The notes under the pieces are model-generated. The model searched no databases, was not told the DNA's origin, and saw only the letters and a program-made list of their open reading frames with translations. Positions 44,971 through 53,291 of a stretch of DNA of 64,000 bases are shown here, in pieces (within the stretch, counting starts at the first letter, position 1; every line of letters begins with the position of its first letter). The stretch is taken from the NCBI GenBank assembly GCA_039586575.1, contig JBDHKD010000001.1, forward strand, positions 116,979 to 180,978. Direction: 5' to 3'. The translations under genes were made by a program, and so were the position numbers. The stretch is from G020344215 sp039586575. Its GTDB lineage: Bacteria > Gemmatimonadota > Gemmatimonadetes > Palauibacterales > KS3-K002.

Positions 44971-45367
44971 AGAAGTCCTGGGCGTCCTGGTCGGCCACGG
45001 CAAGCTGGCGGAAGGGATGCTCGATGCCGTTTCGCAGATCACCGGCTCGCGCGAGGGCCTCATCGCGCTCGACAACGAGGGATTGACGCCGGAGGCGCTC
45101 GAGCAGCGTCTGGAGGCGCTGAGCAGCGATGGCCCCAGCGTCGTCTTCGTCGACCTGCCCAGCGGAAGCTGCGCGTTCGCCGCCCGGCGTCTCAAGCTCC
45201 GTCAGCCGCGCATGGCCGTCGTCTGCGGTGTGAACTTGCCGCTGCTCCTCGATTTCGTCTTTCACCGTTCGCTGCCGCTCGCGGAAATCATTGAGCGGCT
45301 CCAGTCCCGCGTGGGTGTTTCGATAGAATACACGACAGATGCCGATTCTTCTGTGCCGGGTCGATGA
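44963..45367 (+). CDS. PTS mannose-family EIIA component
   Basis: This 134-residue protein accepts phosphate from HPr and passes it to EIIB. The active histidine is His12 in LVGHGKLAEGMLDAV, the conserved site of mannose-family EIIA. GLIALDNEGLTPEALEQRL and VVFVDLPSGSCAFAARRL follow the family fold. The start ATG 44963 is inside the last codons of hprK (8-bp overlap), and the end overlaps EIIB by 29 bp. The sugar specificity is not determined by EIIA. The separate EIIA, instead of an EIIAB fusion, resembles the arrangement in deltaproteobacterial PTS clusters. Confidence 0.9.
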   Translation: MSEEVLGVLVGHGKLAEGMLDAVSQITGSREGLIALDNEGLTPEALEQRLEALSSDGPSVVFVDLPSGSCAFAARRLKLRQPRMAVVCGVNLPLLLDFVFHRSLPLAEIIERLQSRVGVSIEYTTDADSSVPGR

Positions 45368-45830
45368 CAGGTTGATCCACGGGCAGGTCGTCGTTGGCTG
45401 GGGCGCCCAGCTGGGTCTCGACCTCATCGCCGTGGTCGATGACGAGCTGGCGCAGAGCGAGTGGGAACAAGATCTCTATCGCGCCGGACTCCCGGATGGC
45501 GTCGAGGCGCGCTTCCCCAGCGTCGAAGAAGCCGTCGAGCTGATTCCCACTTGGGCGGCGGGCCCCCAGCGTGCTTTCGTCCTTTGCAAGGACCTGACGA
45601 TCATGCGGGTGCTCGCCGAGCGTGGCGTTCTGTCGGGGATCGAGGTGAACCTGGGCGGGCTGCATGACGCGCCCGGCCGGCGGCGCGTGTTACCCTATCT
45701 GTTCTTGAGCGACGAGGACCGGGCGGAGCTCGAACGCCTGCGGCGTGCCGAGGCGCGAGTTGCGGCACAGGACGTACCGAGCGCACGCAAGGTAGGGCTC
45801 GGCGAGCTCCTCGAGATGAAGGCGAGCTAG
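45339..45830 (+). CDS. PTS mannose-family EIIB component
   Basis: The 163-residue EIIB protein receives phosphate on His14 in VDDRLIHGQVVVGW, the exact family signature. Later blocks (VDDELAQSEWEQDLYRAGLP, VNLGGLH, RRVLPYLFLSDEDRAEL) are also typical. It phosphorylates the sugar entering through EIIC/EIID on the cytoplasmic side. The start lies 29 bp inside the EIIA gene. Its active site is intact, which argues for real sugar transport and not only regulation. Confidence 0.93.
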   Translation: MPILLCRVDDRLIHGQVVVGWGAQLGLDLIAVVDDELAQSEWEQDLYRAGLPDGVEARFPSVEEAVELIPTWAAGPQRAFVLCKDLTIMRVLAERGVLSGIEVNLGGLHDAPGRRRVLPYLFLSDEDRAELERLRRAEARVAAQDVPSARKVGLGELLEMKAS

Positions 45831-45832
45831 CA

Positions 45833-46510
45833 CTGGAAGTCACGACACTCCTCCTCCTGGCTCTGGTCGGCGGACTCACCGGCCTCGATTCGGTGTCTTT
45901 CGCTCAGACGATGATCTCGCGCCCGATCGTCGCCGGCCCGCTGGCCGGCCTCCTCGTCGGTGAACCGCTCACCGGCATGTGGGTGGGGTCGCTGCTCGAG
46001 ATCCTCAGCCTGCGGCAGCTGCCCATCGGCGCGAGCCGCGGCTGGGACACCGGTCCGGCGGCGATAGCTGCCACGGCAACGGCGGTGAACTGGGGAGAGG
46101 GGCCGGTGGCGCTGCTGGTGGGTGTCGGGATCGGAGTGCTGATAGGCTGGGTGGGCAGTTGGAGCGTCCATGTGCTGCGCCAGGTCAACGCCAAGCTCGT
46201 GGCGGGGGAGAGCCGGCCGCTCGAAACAGCGGCGGCTCTCACCGTCTGGCACTTCTCCGCCATGGGTCTGGACCTGCTGCGTGCCTCTGTCCTGACCGCG
46301 ATCAGCGTCTGGTGCTTCACCGTGCTGGCCCGAACGCTTGGTGGTTCCGGGGTGGGACTCACGGCCCTGCTGGCCGCGCTCGTCGTGCTCGCCGCCGCCA
46401 GCATCAGTCTCGGGGTCGACATGCGAATGATGGCACGTGGACGCCGCGTCTGGATGGCCTTCGGCGTCGGTATGGCCCTGGCCGCTATTGTCGAGCTATG
46501 GCTACTCTAG
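45833..46510 (+). CDS. PTS mannose-family EIIC component, probable CTG start
   Basis: EIIC is one of two membrane components of the sugar channel. Starting at CTG 45833, two bases after the EIIB stop, the 225-residue product reads EVTTLLLLALVGGLTGLDS then FAQTMISRPIVAGPLAGLLVGEPLTG, which matches the expected EIIC N-terminus with its first hydrophobic segment. The first usable GTG (45893) would cut away that segment, and no ATG, GTG or TTG lies between the EIIB stop and 45893. About six to seven membrane segments follow. The alternative is an in-frame start further upstream inside EIIB, which shows no typical codon nearby. It overlaps EIID by 13 bp. Confidence 0.85.
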   Translation: MEVTTLLLLALVGGLTGLDSVSFAQTMISRPIVAGPLAGLLVGEPLTGMWVGSLLEILSLRQLPIGASRGWDTGPAAIAATATAVNWGEGPVALLVGVGIGVLIGWVGSWSVHVLRQVNAKLVAGESRPLETAAALTVWHFSAMGLDLLRASVLTAISVWCFTVLARTLGGSGVGLTALLAALVVLAAASISLGVDMRMMARGRRVWMAFGVGMALAAIVELWLL

Positions 46511-47259
46511 GTCGCCGCGTTCGCCTGCGGCTCCTCCTGCGCAGCCTCGTAGTCCAGGGTTCGTGGAACTACCGGACCATGCAGGGCGCCGGTTTGGGCT
46601 TCGCCCTGGTCCCCGCCCTAAAACGACTGTACCGGGGCGACGCTGAAGCCTTGGCGGCGGCTCTGCGCGTGCACACGGGGTTCTTCAACGCGCACCCCTA
46701 CCTCTCAACGGTGGCGATCTCGGCTTTAGCCCGCATGGTAGATGAAGGGGCGGAAGTCGAGCAAATACAACGCTTTAAGCGAGCAATCGTCAGCCCGCTT
46801 GGAAGCTTGGGCGACCGGTTGGTCTGGGCGCGCTGGCGACCCCTGTGCTCATTGCTTGCGATTCTTATCTTTCTTTTTGGCGCCGCCTGGTGGGTGGCCT
46901 TGGTCGTCTTCCTAGCCAGCTATAACGCGGTCCATTTCGGGTTGCGGGCCTGGGGTCTGCGGCTCGGATGGCGGGAAGGGCGCGAAGTCGGGCGTGCTTT
47001 GATGGGATCGCCTTTGCGGCGCTTACCGGATAGGCTTACGATTCCGCTGGCTGTGGTTGGTGGAGCCGTGGTATCGCCAATGGCGTTGCACCTCGGCGGT
47101 GCTGCCGGTGTCGGCCCGCTCCCTTCCATCGGTATCGCTCTTGCCCTGGCTGTCGTGGGCTACCGGCGCCCGGCGCTCATGAGTCGCCTGGCCGTGCTGG
47201 GCCTCTTCGTAGGGTCGCTGGCGTTCGTCATTCTCGGAACCTGGCTATGGTTGGCGTAG
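46498..47259 (+). CDS. PTS mannose-family EIID component
   Basis: The 253-residue protein is the second membrane component of the mannose-type permease. The N-terminal amphipathic block LLRSLVVQGSWNYRTMQGAGLGFALVPALKRLY and GFFNAHPYLS are EIID signatures, as is SPLGSLGDRLVWARWRP. Four hydrophobic segments follow in the C-terminal half. ATG 46498 is inside the EIIC gene (13-bp overlap), and a longer upstream frame is non-coding shadow. It overlaps HPr by 13 bp. The stretch around 46550-46800 is slightly less GC-rich than the flanks. Confidence 0.92.
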   Translation: MATLGRRVRLRLLLRSLVVQGSWNYRTMQGAGLGFALVPALKRLYRGDAEALAAALRVHTGFFNAHPYLSTVAISALARMVDEGAEVEQIQRFKRAIVSPLGSLGDRLVWARWRPLCSLLAILIFLFGAAWWVALVVFLASYNAVHFGLRAWGLRLGWREGREVGRALMGSPLRRLPDRLTIPLAVVGGAVVSPMALHLGGAAGVGPLPSIGIALALAVVGYRRPALMSRLAVLGLFVGSLAFVILGTWLWLA

Positions 47260-47534
47260 AGAGACAGGAATACGCAGAAAGCGTCACCGTGGCGAACGTG
47301 TATGGTTTGCACGCCAGGCCGGCGGCCGAGTTCGTAAAGTTGGCGGGCACCTTCGAGTCGGAGATCATGGTGAGCAAAGATGGCCTCGAGGTGAACGGCA
47401 AGTCCATCATGGGCGTCATGATGCTGGCGGCGGAGAAAGGGTCGACGATCCAAATCCGCGCTCGCGGCACCGACGCCCGCGAGGCGGTCGAGGCCCTGGT
47501 CCGCTTGGTGACCGACGGTTTCGGCGAGGAGTAG
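47247..47534 (+). CDS. ptsH: Phosphocarrier protein HPr
   Basis: HPr carries phosphate from EI to EIIA. The 95-residue protein has active His22 in VYGLHARPAAEFVKLA and the regulatory serine, Ser53, in GKSIMGVMML, equivalent to Ser46 of Gram-positive HPr and the target of HprK. Both sites being present with hprK in the same operon indicates two-way control of sugar uptake and signalling. ATG 47247 overlaps the EIID gene by 13 bp. EI follows 3 bp downstream. Confidence 0.95.
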   Translation: MVGVERQEYAESVTVANVYGLHARPAAEFVKLAGTFESEIMVSKDGLEVNGKSIMGVMMLAAEKGSTIQIRARGTDAREAVEALVRLVTDGFGEE

Positions 47535-47537
47535 CCG

Positions 47538-49313
47538 TTGGGCGAGATCGTACAGGGTATCCCGGCTTCACCGGGAATCGTGATCGGGCCCGCTTTCGTG
47601 GCCCGCTGGCCGCGCCTCGAGGTGCCCCACGCTACGGTGGCCCCCGACCAGGTCGAAGCCGAGGTCGCTCGCTTCCGCGCCGCCCGCCAGCAGGCGAAAG
47701 AACGCACGACCGAGCTTCGTGATCAGGTCGAGAGTCGGCTCGGTTCCGTTCAGGCCAAGATCTTCGAGCCACAGCTCATGATGCTCGACGATCCCGACCT
47801 CATCGAGGGGACGCTCACCTACATCTGCGACAGCTTCCTGACCGCCGAACGCGCCTTCAGTCTCCGGGTGCTCGAGTTCCGCTCGCGCTGGTTGGACGCG
47901 ACACACGCCCGGGTCATGGACCGAGTGGCTGACTTGAACGACGTGCAGCTGCGGGTGCTGGCGACGCTGATCGACCTGCCCGGCCCGCAGGTCGGAGAAG
48001 GTTGGAGCGAGCCGGTGATCCTGGTGACCCACGAGTTGACGCCGAGCCACATGGTCGATCTCGATTCGGCCCGCGTCCTCGGTGTCGCTACGGATGCCGG
48101 CTCCCGGACCGCGCACGCCGCCATCCTGGCGCGCTCACTCGGCATCCCGTGCGTGGTGGGGCTGGGTGATCTCTCGCGCCGGGTCGATAACGGGACCGAG
48201 ATCGTTCTCGACGGACACCGCGGCAAGGTCGTCATCGGACCCAGCGACTCGGAAAAGCACTGGTTCCACGACCGCGATGTGCAGGCGAAGCAGGCGGAGA
48301 AGGAACTGGAGGGCCTGGCCGGCGCGGAGGCGCTGACGCTCGATGGCACGCGGATCGGCCTCTATGCGAACCTCGAGTTGCCGGCCGACGCCAGGGCGGC
48401 GGTTGCCGTGAATGCCGACGGGGTCGGGCTGTTTCGCACCGAGTTCCTCGTGGTCGGCAAGACCACGGTGCCAGCGGAGGACGAGCAGTACGAGGCCTTC
48501 AAAGGAGTAGTCGACGCGATGGCGCCGCGGCCGGTCACCATCCGGACCTTCGACCTGGGCGGCGACAAGTTCCCCATGTTCTTGCCCCCGATCGCCGAGG
48601 AGAACCCCTTCCTGGGCTGGCGCGGCATCCGCATCTACGAGATGATGCCCGAGCTCTTCCACAACCAGGTACGGGCCGTCTTGCGGGCCGCTGCCCACGG
48701 CCCCGTCCGCCTCCTCGTACCCATGGTGAACAGCGTCGAAGAGGTCGGGGCCATCCGTGACGTGGTCGGCGAAGCGAAGCGCGAGCTGGAGCGGGACGGC
48801 GTCGAGCACGGCGAGTGCCTGCTGGGTGTGATGCTCGAGACACCTGCGGCGGTGGCGATCACGCGGATCTTGGCACGCCACGTCGACTTCTTCAGCCTGG
48901 GAACGAACGACCTGATTCAGTACATGTTGGCGGTCGATCGGGGCAACGCTCAGCTGGCCCGCTTCTTCGACCTCTATCACCCGGCCCTGCTCAGATACAT
49001 CGGGGACGCGGTGACGGCCGCCGGCGAGCTGGATCGGCCGCTCTGCGTCTGCGGCGAAGCGGCGTCCGAGCCGCTGGGCGCGCTGCTGCTGATGAGCCTC
49101 GGTGTGCGCAATCTGAGCTGCGCTCCGCGGGCGATTCTTCGCCAGAAACAGCTGATCCGCTCCGTCGACTTGGGGCGCCTCGCGCAAGTCGCCGCTCAGC
49201 TGCTCGACGCTGAGACAGGTCGCGAGATCCGGGAGAGGATGGTCGAGGGGCTGAAGGACATGGTCGATCTCTCGGCAGTCAACGACGATGGCAGGTTGTC
49301 AGGGTCCGGCTAA
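47538..49313 (+). CDS. ptsI: PTS enzyme I (PEP-protein phosphotransferase)
   Basis: EI starts the relay by taking phosphate from PEP. The 591-residue enzyme begins GIPASPGIVIGPAF and carries the phosphohistidine His193 in DAGSRTAHAAILARSLGIPCVVG. The PEP-binding barrel is recognisable by GLFRTEFL, RTFDLGGDKFP, NPFLGWRGIRI and MLETPAAVAI, with FSLGTNDLIQYMLAVDR and CGEAASEP at the active site. The start is TTG 47538, 3 bp after HPr; the first residues match the conserved EI start. A hairpin with a T-run follows the stop, closing the long 33-49 kb run. Confidence 0.96.
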   Translation: MGEIVQGIPASPGIVIGPAFVARWPRLEVPHATVAPDQVEAEVARFRAARQQAKERTTELRDQVESRLGSVQAKIFEPQLMMLDDPDLIEGTLTYICDSFLTAERAFSLRVLEFRSRWLDATHARVMDRVADLNDVQLRVLATLIDLPGPQVGEGWSEPVILVTHELTPSHMVDLDSARVLGVATDAGSRTAHAAILARSLGIPCVVGLGDLSRRVDNGTEIVLDGHRGKVVIGPSDSEKHWFHDRDVQAKQAEKELEGLAGAEALTLDGTRIGLYANLELPADARAAVAVNADGVGLFRTEFLVVGKTTVPAEDEQYEAFKGVVDAMAPRPVTIRTFDLGGDKFPMFLPPIAEENPFLGWRGIRIYEMMPELFHNQVRAVLRAAAHGPVRLLVPMVNSVEEVGAIRDVVGEAKRELERDGVEHGECLLGVMLETPAAVAITRILARHVDFFSLGTNDLIQYMLAVDRGNAQLARFFDLYHPALLRYIGDAVTAAGELDRPLCVCGEAASEPLGALLLMSLGVRNLSCAPRAILRQKQLIRSVDLGRLAQVAAQLLDAETGREIRERMVEGLKDMVDLSAVNDDGRLSGSG

Positions 49314-49334
49314 CGAAGTACCTTCGTTCGTTTT
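49312..49334 (+). terminator. Probable terminator after ptsI
   Basis: AACGAAG (49312-49318) pairs with CTTCGTT (49322-49328) around a TAC loop, followed by CGTTTT. It begins in the ptsI stop codon. The stem is short, so strength is uncertain. The 93-bp gap before metK has no SAM-riboswitch-like sequence that I can recognise. Confidence 0.45.
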
Positions 49335-49406
49335 CACCGAGGAAGAAGACCGTCGAGGGCGAGGGCGACGGGTGGGGGGAACGTTTAGCGAGGCAGGAGC
49401 AACGCA

Positions 49407-50561
49407 GTGGCGAGAAGACGCCTTTTCACATCAGAGAGTGTAACCGAGGGGCATCCCGATAAGGTAGCCGACCAGATCTCGGACGCGATCCTTGACGCCA
49501 TCATAGACGACGATGCGCGAGCGCGCGTGGCCGCCGAGTGTCTCGTTACCACGGGCCTGGCTTTCGTCGCCGGCGAAATTACGACCTCCACCTACGTCGA
49601 TGTTCCCGAGGTCGTGAGACAGACGATCAAGGAGATCGGCTACACCGACGCGCGCTACGGCCTCGACTACCACACCTGTGCCGTCATTACTTCCATCGAT
49701 CAGCAGTCGACCGACATCGCGATGGGTGTCGATACCGGCGGTGCTGGTGACCAGGGCATGATGTTCGGGTATGCCACGCGCGAGAGCCCCGAGCTGATGC
49801 CCCTGCCCATCATCCTCGCTCACCGGTTGACCCGACGGCTGGCCGAGGTACGCAAGTCGGGTGAGGTGCCCTGGCTGCGTCCCGACGGCAAGTCCCAGGT
49901 GACGGTGGAATACGAGGATGACACGCCGTTAGCGATACAGGCGGTCGTTGTCTCCGCTCAGCACGATGAGGACATCGCGAACGGCGAGATCCACGACACT
50001 CTGCGGGCGCGGATCATCGAGCCGGTCCTGCCGCAGGGGCTGTACAGCCCGAACGACACGCAGATCCACATCAATCCGACCGGCCGCTTCGTCACCGGCG
50101 GCCCGCAGGGTGACGCCGGATTGACCGGTCGCAAGATCATCGTCGATACGTACGGCGGGATGGGGCGACACGGGGGCGGTGCCTTCAGTGGCAAGGACCC
50201 CTCCAAAGTCGATCGATCGGCTAGCTACGCCGCCCGCTGGATCGCCAAGAACATCGTCGCGGCCGAGTTCGCCGATGTTTGTGAAGTCCAACTGGCCTAC
50301 GCCATCGGTGTGGCTGAGCCGGTCTCGGTGCTCGTCGACACGCGCGGCACGGGCCGGGCTGCGGACGCCCAACTGGAGGCTGCGGTGCGGGAGGTCTTCG
50401 ACCTGACACCGCGCGGTATCATCGAGGCCTTGGGATTGCTGCGTCCGCTGTTCAAGCGTACGGCCGCTTACGGCCATTTCGGGCGGGAGCCCGAGTCCGA
50501 CGGCGGCTTTTCGTGGGAGCGCACCGACCGCGTCGACGATCTGAAGAGCGCGGTCGCCTAG
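49407..50561 (+). CDS. metK: S-adenosylmethionine synthetase
   Basis: MetK makes S-adenosylmethionine from methionine and ATP. The 384-residue tetrameric enzyme begins FTSESVTEGHPDKVADQISDAILDA. The GAGDQGMMFGYA-like stretch appears here as GGAGDQGMMFGYATRESPELMP, followed by FVTGGPQGDAGLTGRKIIVDTYGG and GGGAFSGKDPSKVDRSA; all are hallmark motifs. The start is GTG 49407 with AGGAG about 8 bp upstream. It is followed after 55 bp by ahcY, so synthesis of SAM and disposal of S-adenosylhomocysteine are linked. Confidence 0.97.
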   Translation: MARRRLFTSESVTEGHPDKVADQISDAILDAIIDDDARARVAAECLVTTGLAFVAGEITTSTYVDVPEVVRQTIKEIGYTDARYGLDYHTCAVITSIDQQSTDIAMGVDTGGAGDQGMMFGYATRESPELMPLPIILAHRLTRRLAEVRKSGEVPWLRPDGKSQVTVEYEDDTPLAIQAVVVSAQHDEDIANGEIHDTLRARIIEPVLPQGLYSPNDTQIHINPTGRFVTGGPQGDAGLTGRKIIVDTYGGMGRHGGGAFSGKDPSKVDRSASYAARWIAKNIVAAEFADVCEVQLAYAIGVAEPVSVLVDTRGTGRAADAQLEAAVREVFDLTPRGIIEALGLLRPLFKRTAAYGHFGREPESDGGFSWERTDRVDDLKSAVA

Positions 50562-50616
50562 CGGTCGTATCGTAATCGAGAACCAGCGAGTTCGCCTAGA
50601 GGGTAGAAGGAGCACG

Positions 50617-51957
50617 ATGTCGAGCAAGACCGTCGATCACGACATTCGAGACATCAACCTGGCCGACACGGGCAAGTTGCGAGTAGAGTGGGCCGAGCGT
50701 TCGATGCCGGTAGTCCGCATGATCCGCGAGCGGTTCGAGAAAGAGAAACCGCTGCAAGGGCAACGGCTTTCCGCCTGCCTGCATGTAACGACCGAGACGG
50801 CCAACCTCGCGGTCACCCTGAAAGCCGGCGGCGCCGATGTCGCACTCTGCGCGTCGAACCCCCTCTCGACCCAGGACGATGTGGCCGCCCATCTCGTTCG
50901 CGACCACGGAATCAAGGTCTACGCGATCAAGGGCGAAGACCACGATACCTACTACGAGCACATCAAAGACGCGCTCGCCCACCGCCCGACCATAACGATG
51001 GATGATGGCGCCGATCTCGTCGGCGCGCTCCACATGATCGCTCTCGATCGCCTCGACGACCTGGCTGGCCCGGTTCACGACTGGGTGGCTGGGCTGTCGA
51101 AAGACGAGCGGACGGCGCTGGTCGGTACGCTGCTCGGCTCGACCGAGGAGACCACGACCGGCGTCATTCGGTTACGAGCGATGGCCAGCGACGGTGTGCT
51201 GCAGTTTCCCGTCATCGCCGTCAATGACAGTCTGACCAAGCACCTGTTCGACAACCGGTACGGCACTGGCCAGTCGACCCTCGATGGCGTGCTGCGGGCG
51301 ACCAACGTGCTGCTCGCCGGCACCCGCGTCGTCGTGGCCGGCTACGGCTGGTGCGGCCGCGGGGTGGCGACCCGGGCACGCGGCGCTGGCTCCCGGGTCA
51401 TCGTAACCGAGGTGGAGCCGCTCAAGGCGCTCGAGGCCGTGATGGACGGGTTCGAGGTGATGCCGATGAGCGAGGCCGCACGGATCGGGGATATCTTCAT
51501 CACGGTCACGGGAGACACCAGCGTGATTCGTGAAGAGCATTTCCGCTTGATGAAGGACGGTGCGATCGTCGCGAACTCCGGTCACTTCAACGTCGAGATC
51601 GACCTCGAGCAGTTGGCCGAGATCGCCAAGAGCACGCCGCGTACGGTGCGCGAGTTCGTCCAAGAGTTCGTCGTCGAGGGGCGCCGGATCTTCGTTCTCG
51701 GTGAGGGCCGCCTGATCAACCTCGCGGCCGCTGAGGGACACCCGGCATCCGTCATGGACATGTCGTTCGCCAACCAGGCGCTCGCCGCCGAGTACTTGGT
51801 CCGGGACGGTAAGAAGCTCACTGTCGCGGTCCACCGGACGCCGGAAGCTATCGACCAGGAGATCGCGCGGCTGAAGCTGGAGACGATGGAGGTCACCATC
51901 GACTCGCTGACCGACGAGCAGAAGAAGTATCTGTCCTCGTGGGACCTTGGAACCTGA
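50617..51957 (+). CDS. ahcY: Adenosylhomocysteinase
   Basis: AhcY splits S-adenosylhomocysteine into adenosine and homocysteine, relieving inhibition of methyltransferases. The 446-residue length fits the bacterial enzyme. Motifs are RIHPxx-equivalent LHVTTETANL near residue 52, GVIRLRAMASDGVLQFPVIAVNDS, the NAD site VVVAGYGWCGRGVATRARGAG and the C-terminal EGRLINLAAAEGHPASVMDMSFANQ. The first block reads CLHVTTETANLAVTL, as in enzymes without the long mammalian insert. An AAGGAG ribosome binding site lies 7 bp before the ATG. Confidence 0.96.
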   Translation: MSSKTVDHDIRDINLADTGKLRVEWAERSMPVVRMIRERFEKEKPLQGQRLSACLHVTTETANLAVTLKAGGADVALCASNPLSTQDDVAAHLVRDHGIKVYAIKGEDHDTYYEHIKDALAHRPTITMDDGADLVGALHMIALDRLDDLAGPVHDWVAGLSKDERTALVGTLLGSTEETTTGVIRLRAMASDGVLQFPVIAVNDSLTKHLFDNRYGTGQSTLDGVLRATNVLLAGTRVVVAGYGWCGRGVATRARGAGSRVIVTEVEPLKALEAVMDGFEVMPMSEAARIGDIFITVTGDTSVIREEHFRLMKDGAIVANSGHFNVEIDLEQLAEIAKSTPRTVREFVQEFVVEGRRIFVLGEGRLINLAAAEGHPASVMDMSFANQALAAEYLVRDGKKLTVAVHRTPEAIDQEIARLKLETMEVTIDSLTDEQKKYLSSWDLGT

Positions 51958-51971
51958 CATGAGGGACGGGG

Positions 51972-51999
51972 TTTACAGGAGGACGGGGCCTGGTATCTT
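51972..51999 (+). promoter_or_regulatory. Candidate promoter for the DUF151 gene
   Basis: TTTACA (51972-51977), a 16-bp spacer and TATCTT (51994-51999) lie between ahcY and the DUF151 nuclease gene. This would give a leader of about 40 bases. Confidence 0.5.
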
Positions 52000-52046
52000 G
52001 GAAATCCAGGTGTCCTTACCCCGCCGGTCGATCAAACTGTGAGCGG

Positions 52047-52577
52047 ATGAACCAGGTCAAAGTTGCCAGCCTCGGGCTGGACAAAGCGACAAACACACCG
52101 GTCGTGATCCTCCAGGAGCTGGATGGCGAGCGCGTGCTTCCCATCTGGATCGGCCCCGGCGAGGCGAGCGCGATCGCCATGGAATTGGCGGGAATGAAGT
52201 TCTCGCGTCCGCTGACCCACGACCTGTTCACCTCCTTGCTGCAGGGCTTGGGGACGGAACTGCAGCGCGTGCTGATCACCAAGGTGGTCGATAACACGTA
52301 CCACGCAGAGTTGATCCTGAGATGCGACGGCAATGTGGTCTCGATCGACGCGCGCCCCAGCGATAGCATCGCCATCGCGCTGCGGACGAAAGCCCCGATC
52401 TATGCTCATGATGATCTCCTCGAGCAGGCCTCGATTGAGATACAGAGCGCCGATGTCGAGCCTGATGAGCTGGCGGCGGAAGCGGAGCAGAGCGAGTCCA
52501 AGGCGATGGATGCCGAGCAGCTGAAGGAGTACTTGAGAAACCTGAACCCGGAAGATTTCGGTCGCTTCACCCCGTGA
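52047..52577 (+). CDS. Bifunctional nuclease family protein (DUF151)
   Basis: The 176-residue protein has the DUF151/BFN fold. It starts VKVASLGLDKATNTPVVILQELDGERVLPIWIGPGEASAIAMEL and continues with SRPLTHDLFTSLL and DARPSDSIAIALRTKAPIYAHDDLL, all family blocks. Plant and mycobacterial relatives act as nucleases or are linked to stress responses. A C-terminal acidic extension includes a helix rich in Glu and a YLRNLNPEDFGRF end, common in bacterial versions fused to UVR-like helices. Its stop overlaps the GTG of the next gene. Confidence 0.88.
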   Translation: MNQVKVASLGLDKATNTPVVILQELDGERVLPIWIGPGEASAIAMELAGMKFSRPLTHDLFTSLLQGLGTELQRVLITKVVDNTYHAELILRCDGNVVSIDARPSDSIAIALRTKAPIYAHDDLLEQASIEIQSADVEPDELAAEAEQSESKAMDAEQLKEYLRNLNPEDFGRFTP

Positions 52578-53281
52578 CGAGGCGACGGAACCTGAGGGCG
52601 TCAGGCCGTCGGAGCGTGCTTCGGCGGCTTTTGTTTTGCCCGGCCCTCCTGGCGGGGCTGGCGCCGGCGACCCCGGCCGCCTACCCGCAGGCGGCACCGG
52701 CCCCCCGCATCCTGGAGCGCCGGGTGCGGCTGACGCTGGATGACACGGGAGAATACCGGGCCATCGAAGCGCTGCGCGTGGCCATCGGGACAGCGGAGGG
52801 GAGCGTGTGGCGGGAGCCCGTGCCGTTGCTCGTGCTTCAGGAGCAGGCAGCCGGGGCGCAGGGGCTGGGCGGCGATGTGTCGCCGCGCCAGGTCGTGCGC
52901 GACGGCGAGCGCCTGGCGGTCGTCGGGATGCTCCCGGGTCCCGTGTTCGAAGTCGCCGCCACTTACCGGCTGCCACGTGAGGCCACCGCGTTGGTCCTTC
53001 AGGCCGTGGTACCGGTGGACGAGCTGGTGATCTACGTCGATCGTGGGCGCATCGGCCTGCGGCCTGACGCGGCTCTCGCCACGGTGGCGGACGCCGGAGC
53101 GCCAGCACGGCCGAGCCGCCAATTCGTGGCCAGTGCCTTGCCGGCAGGGCGCCGCGTGCTCCTGGGGCTCAGAGGCGGTCGGACCGGCTGGCGGCAGCGG
53201 CTGGCGGTTCTCGTCGCCAGTTCCATGCTGGCCGGCCTGGCCGGTGTCTGGGCATGGCGCGGCGGCCGAGGACGGGCCTAG
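52574..53281 (+). CDS. Exported, C-terminally membrane-anchored protein, unknown function
   Basis: The 235-residue protein has an Arg-rich N-terminus and signal segment (RRLLFCPALLAGLAPATPAA). A beta-rich extracytoplasmic domain follows at about residues 40-190, and a C-terminal membrane span (LAVLVASSMLAGLAGVWAW) with a basic tail. This topology places the central domain in the periplasm. The domain has no recognised motif; the pattern LTLDDTGEYRAIEALRVAIG suggests an Ig-like or carboxypeptidase-regulatory-like fold, which is a guess. Start GTG 52574 overlaps the DUF151 stop by 4 bp. It lies 10 bp before recO. Confidence 0.6.
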   Translation: MTRRRNLRASGRRSVLRRLLFCPALLAGLAPATPAAYPQAAPAPRILERRVRLTLDDTGEYRAIEALRVAIGTAEGSVWREPVPLLVLQEQAAGAQGLGGDVSPRQVVRDGERLAVVGMLPGPVFEVAATYRLPREATALVLQAVVPVDELVIYVDRGRIGLRPDAALATVADAGAPARPSRQFVASALPAGRRVLLGLRGGRTGWRQRLAVLVASSMLAGLAGVWAWRGGRGRA

Positions 53282-53291
53282 CTTAGATGTC

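Noticed and set aside
49314..49406. Possible SAM or SAH riboswitch before metK-ahcY
   Set aside because: No SAM-I, SAM-II or SAH consensus element could be recognised in the 93-bp gap, most of which is purine-rich.
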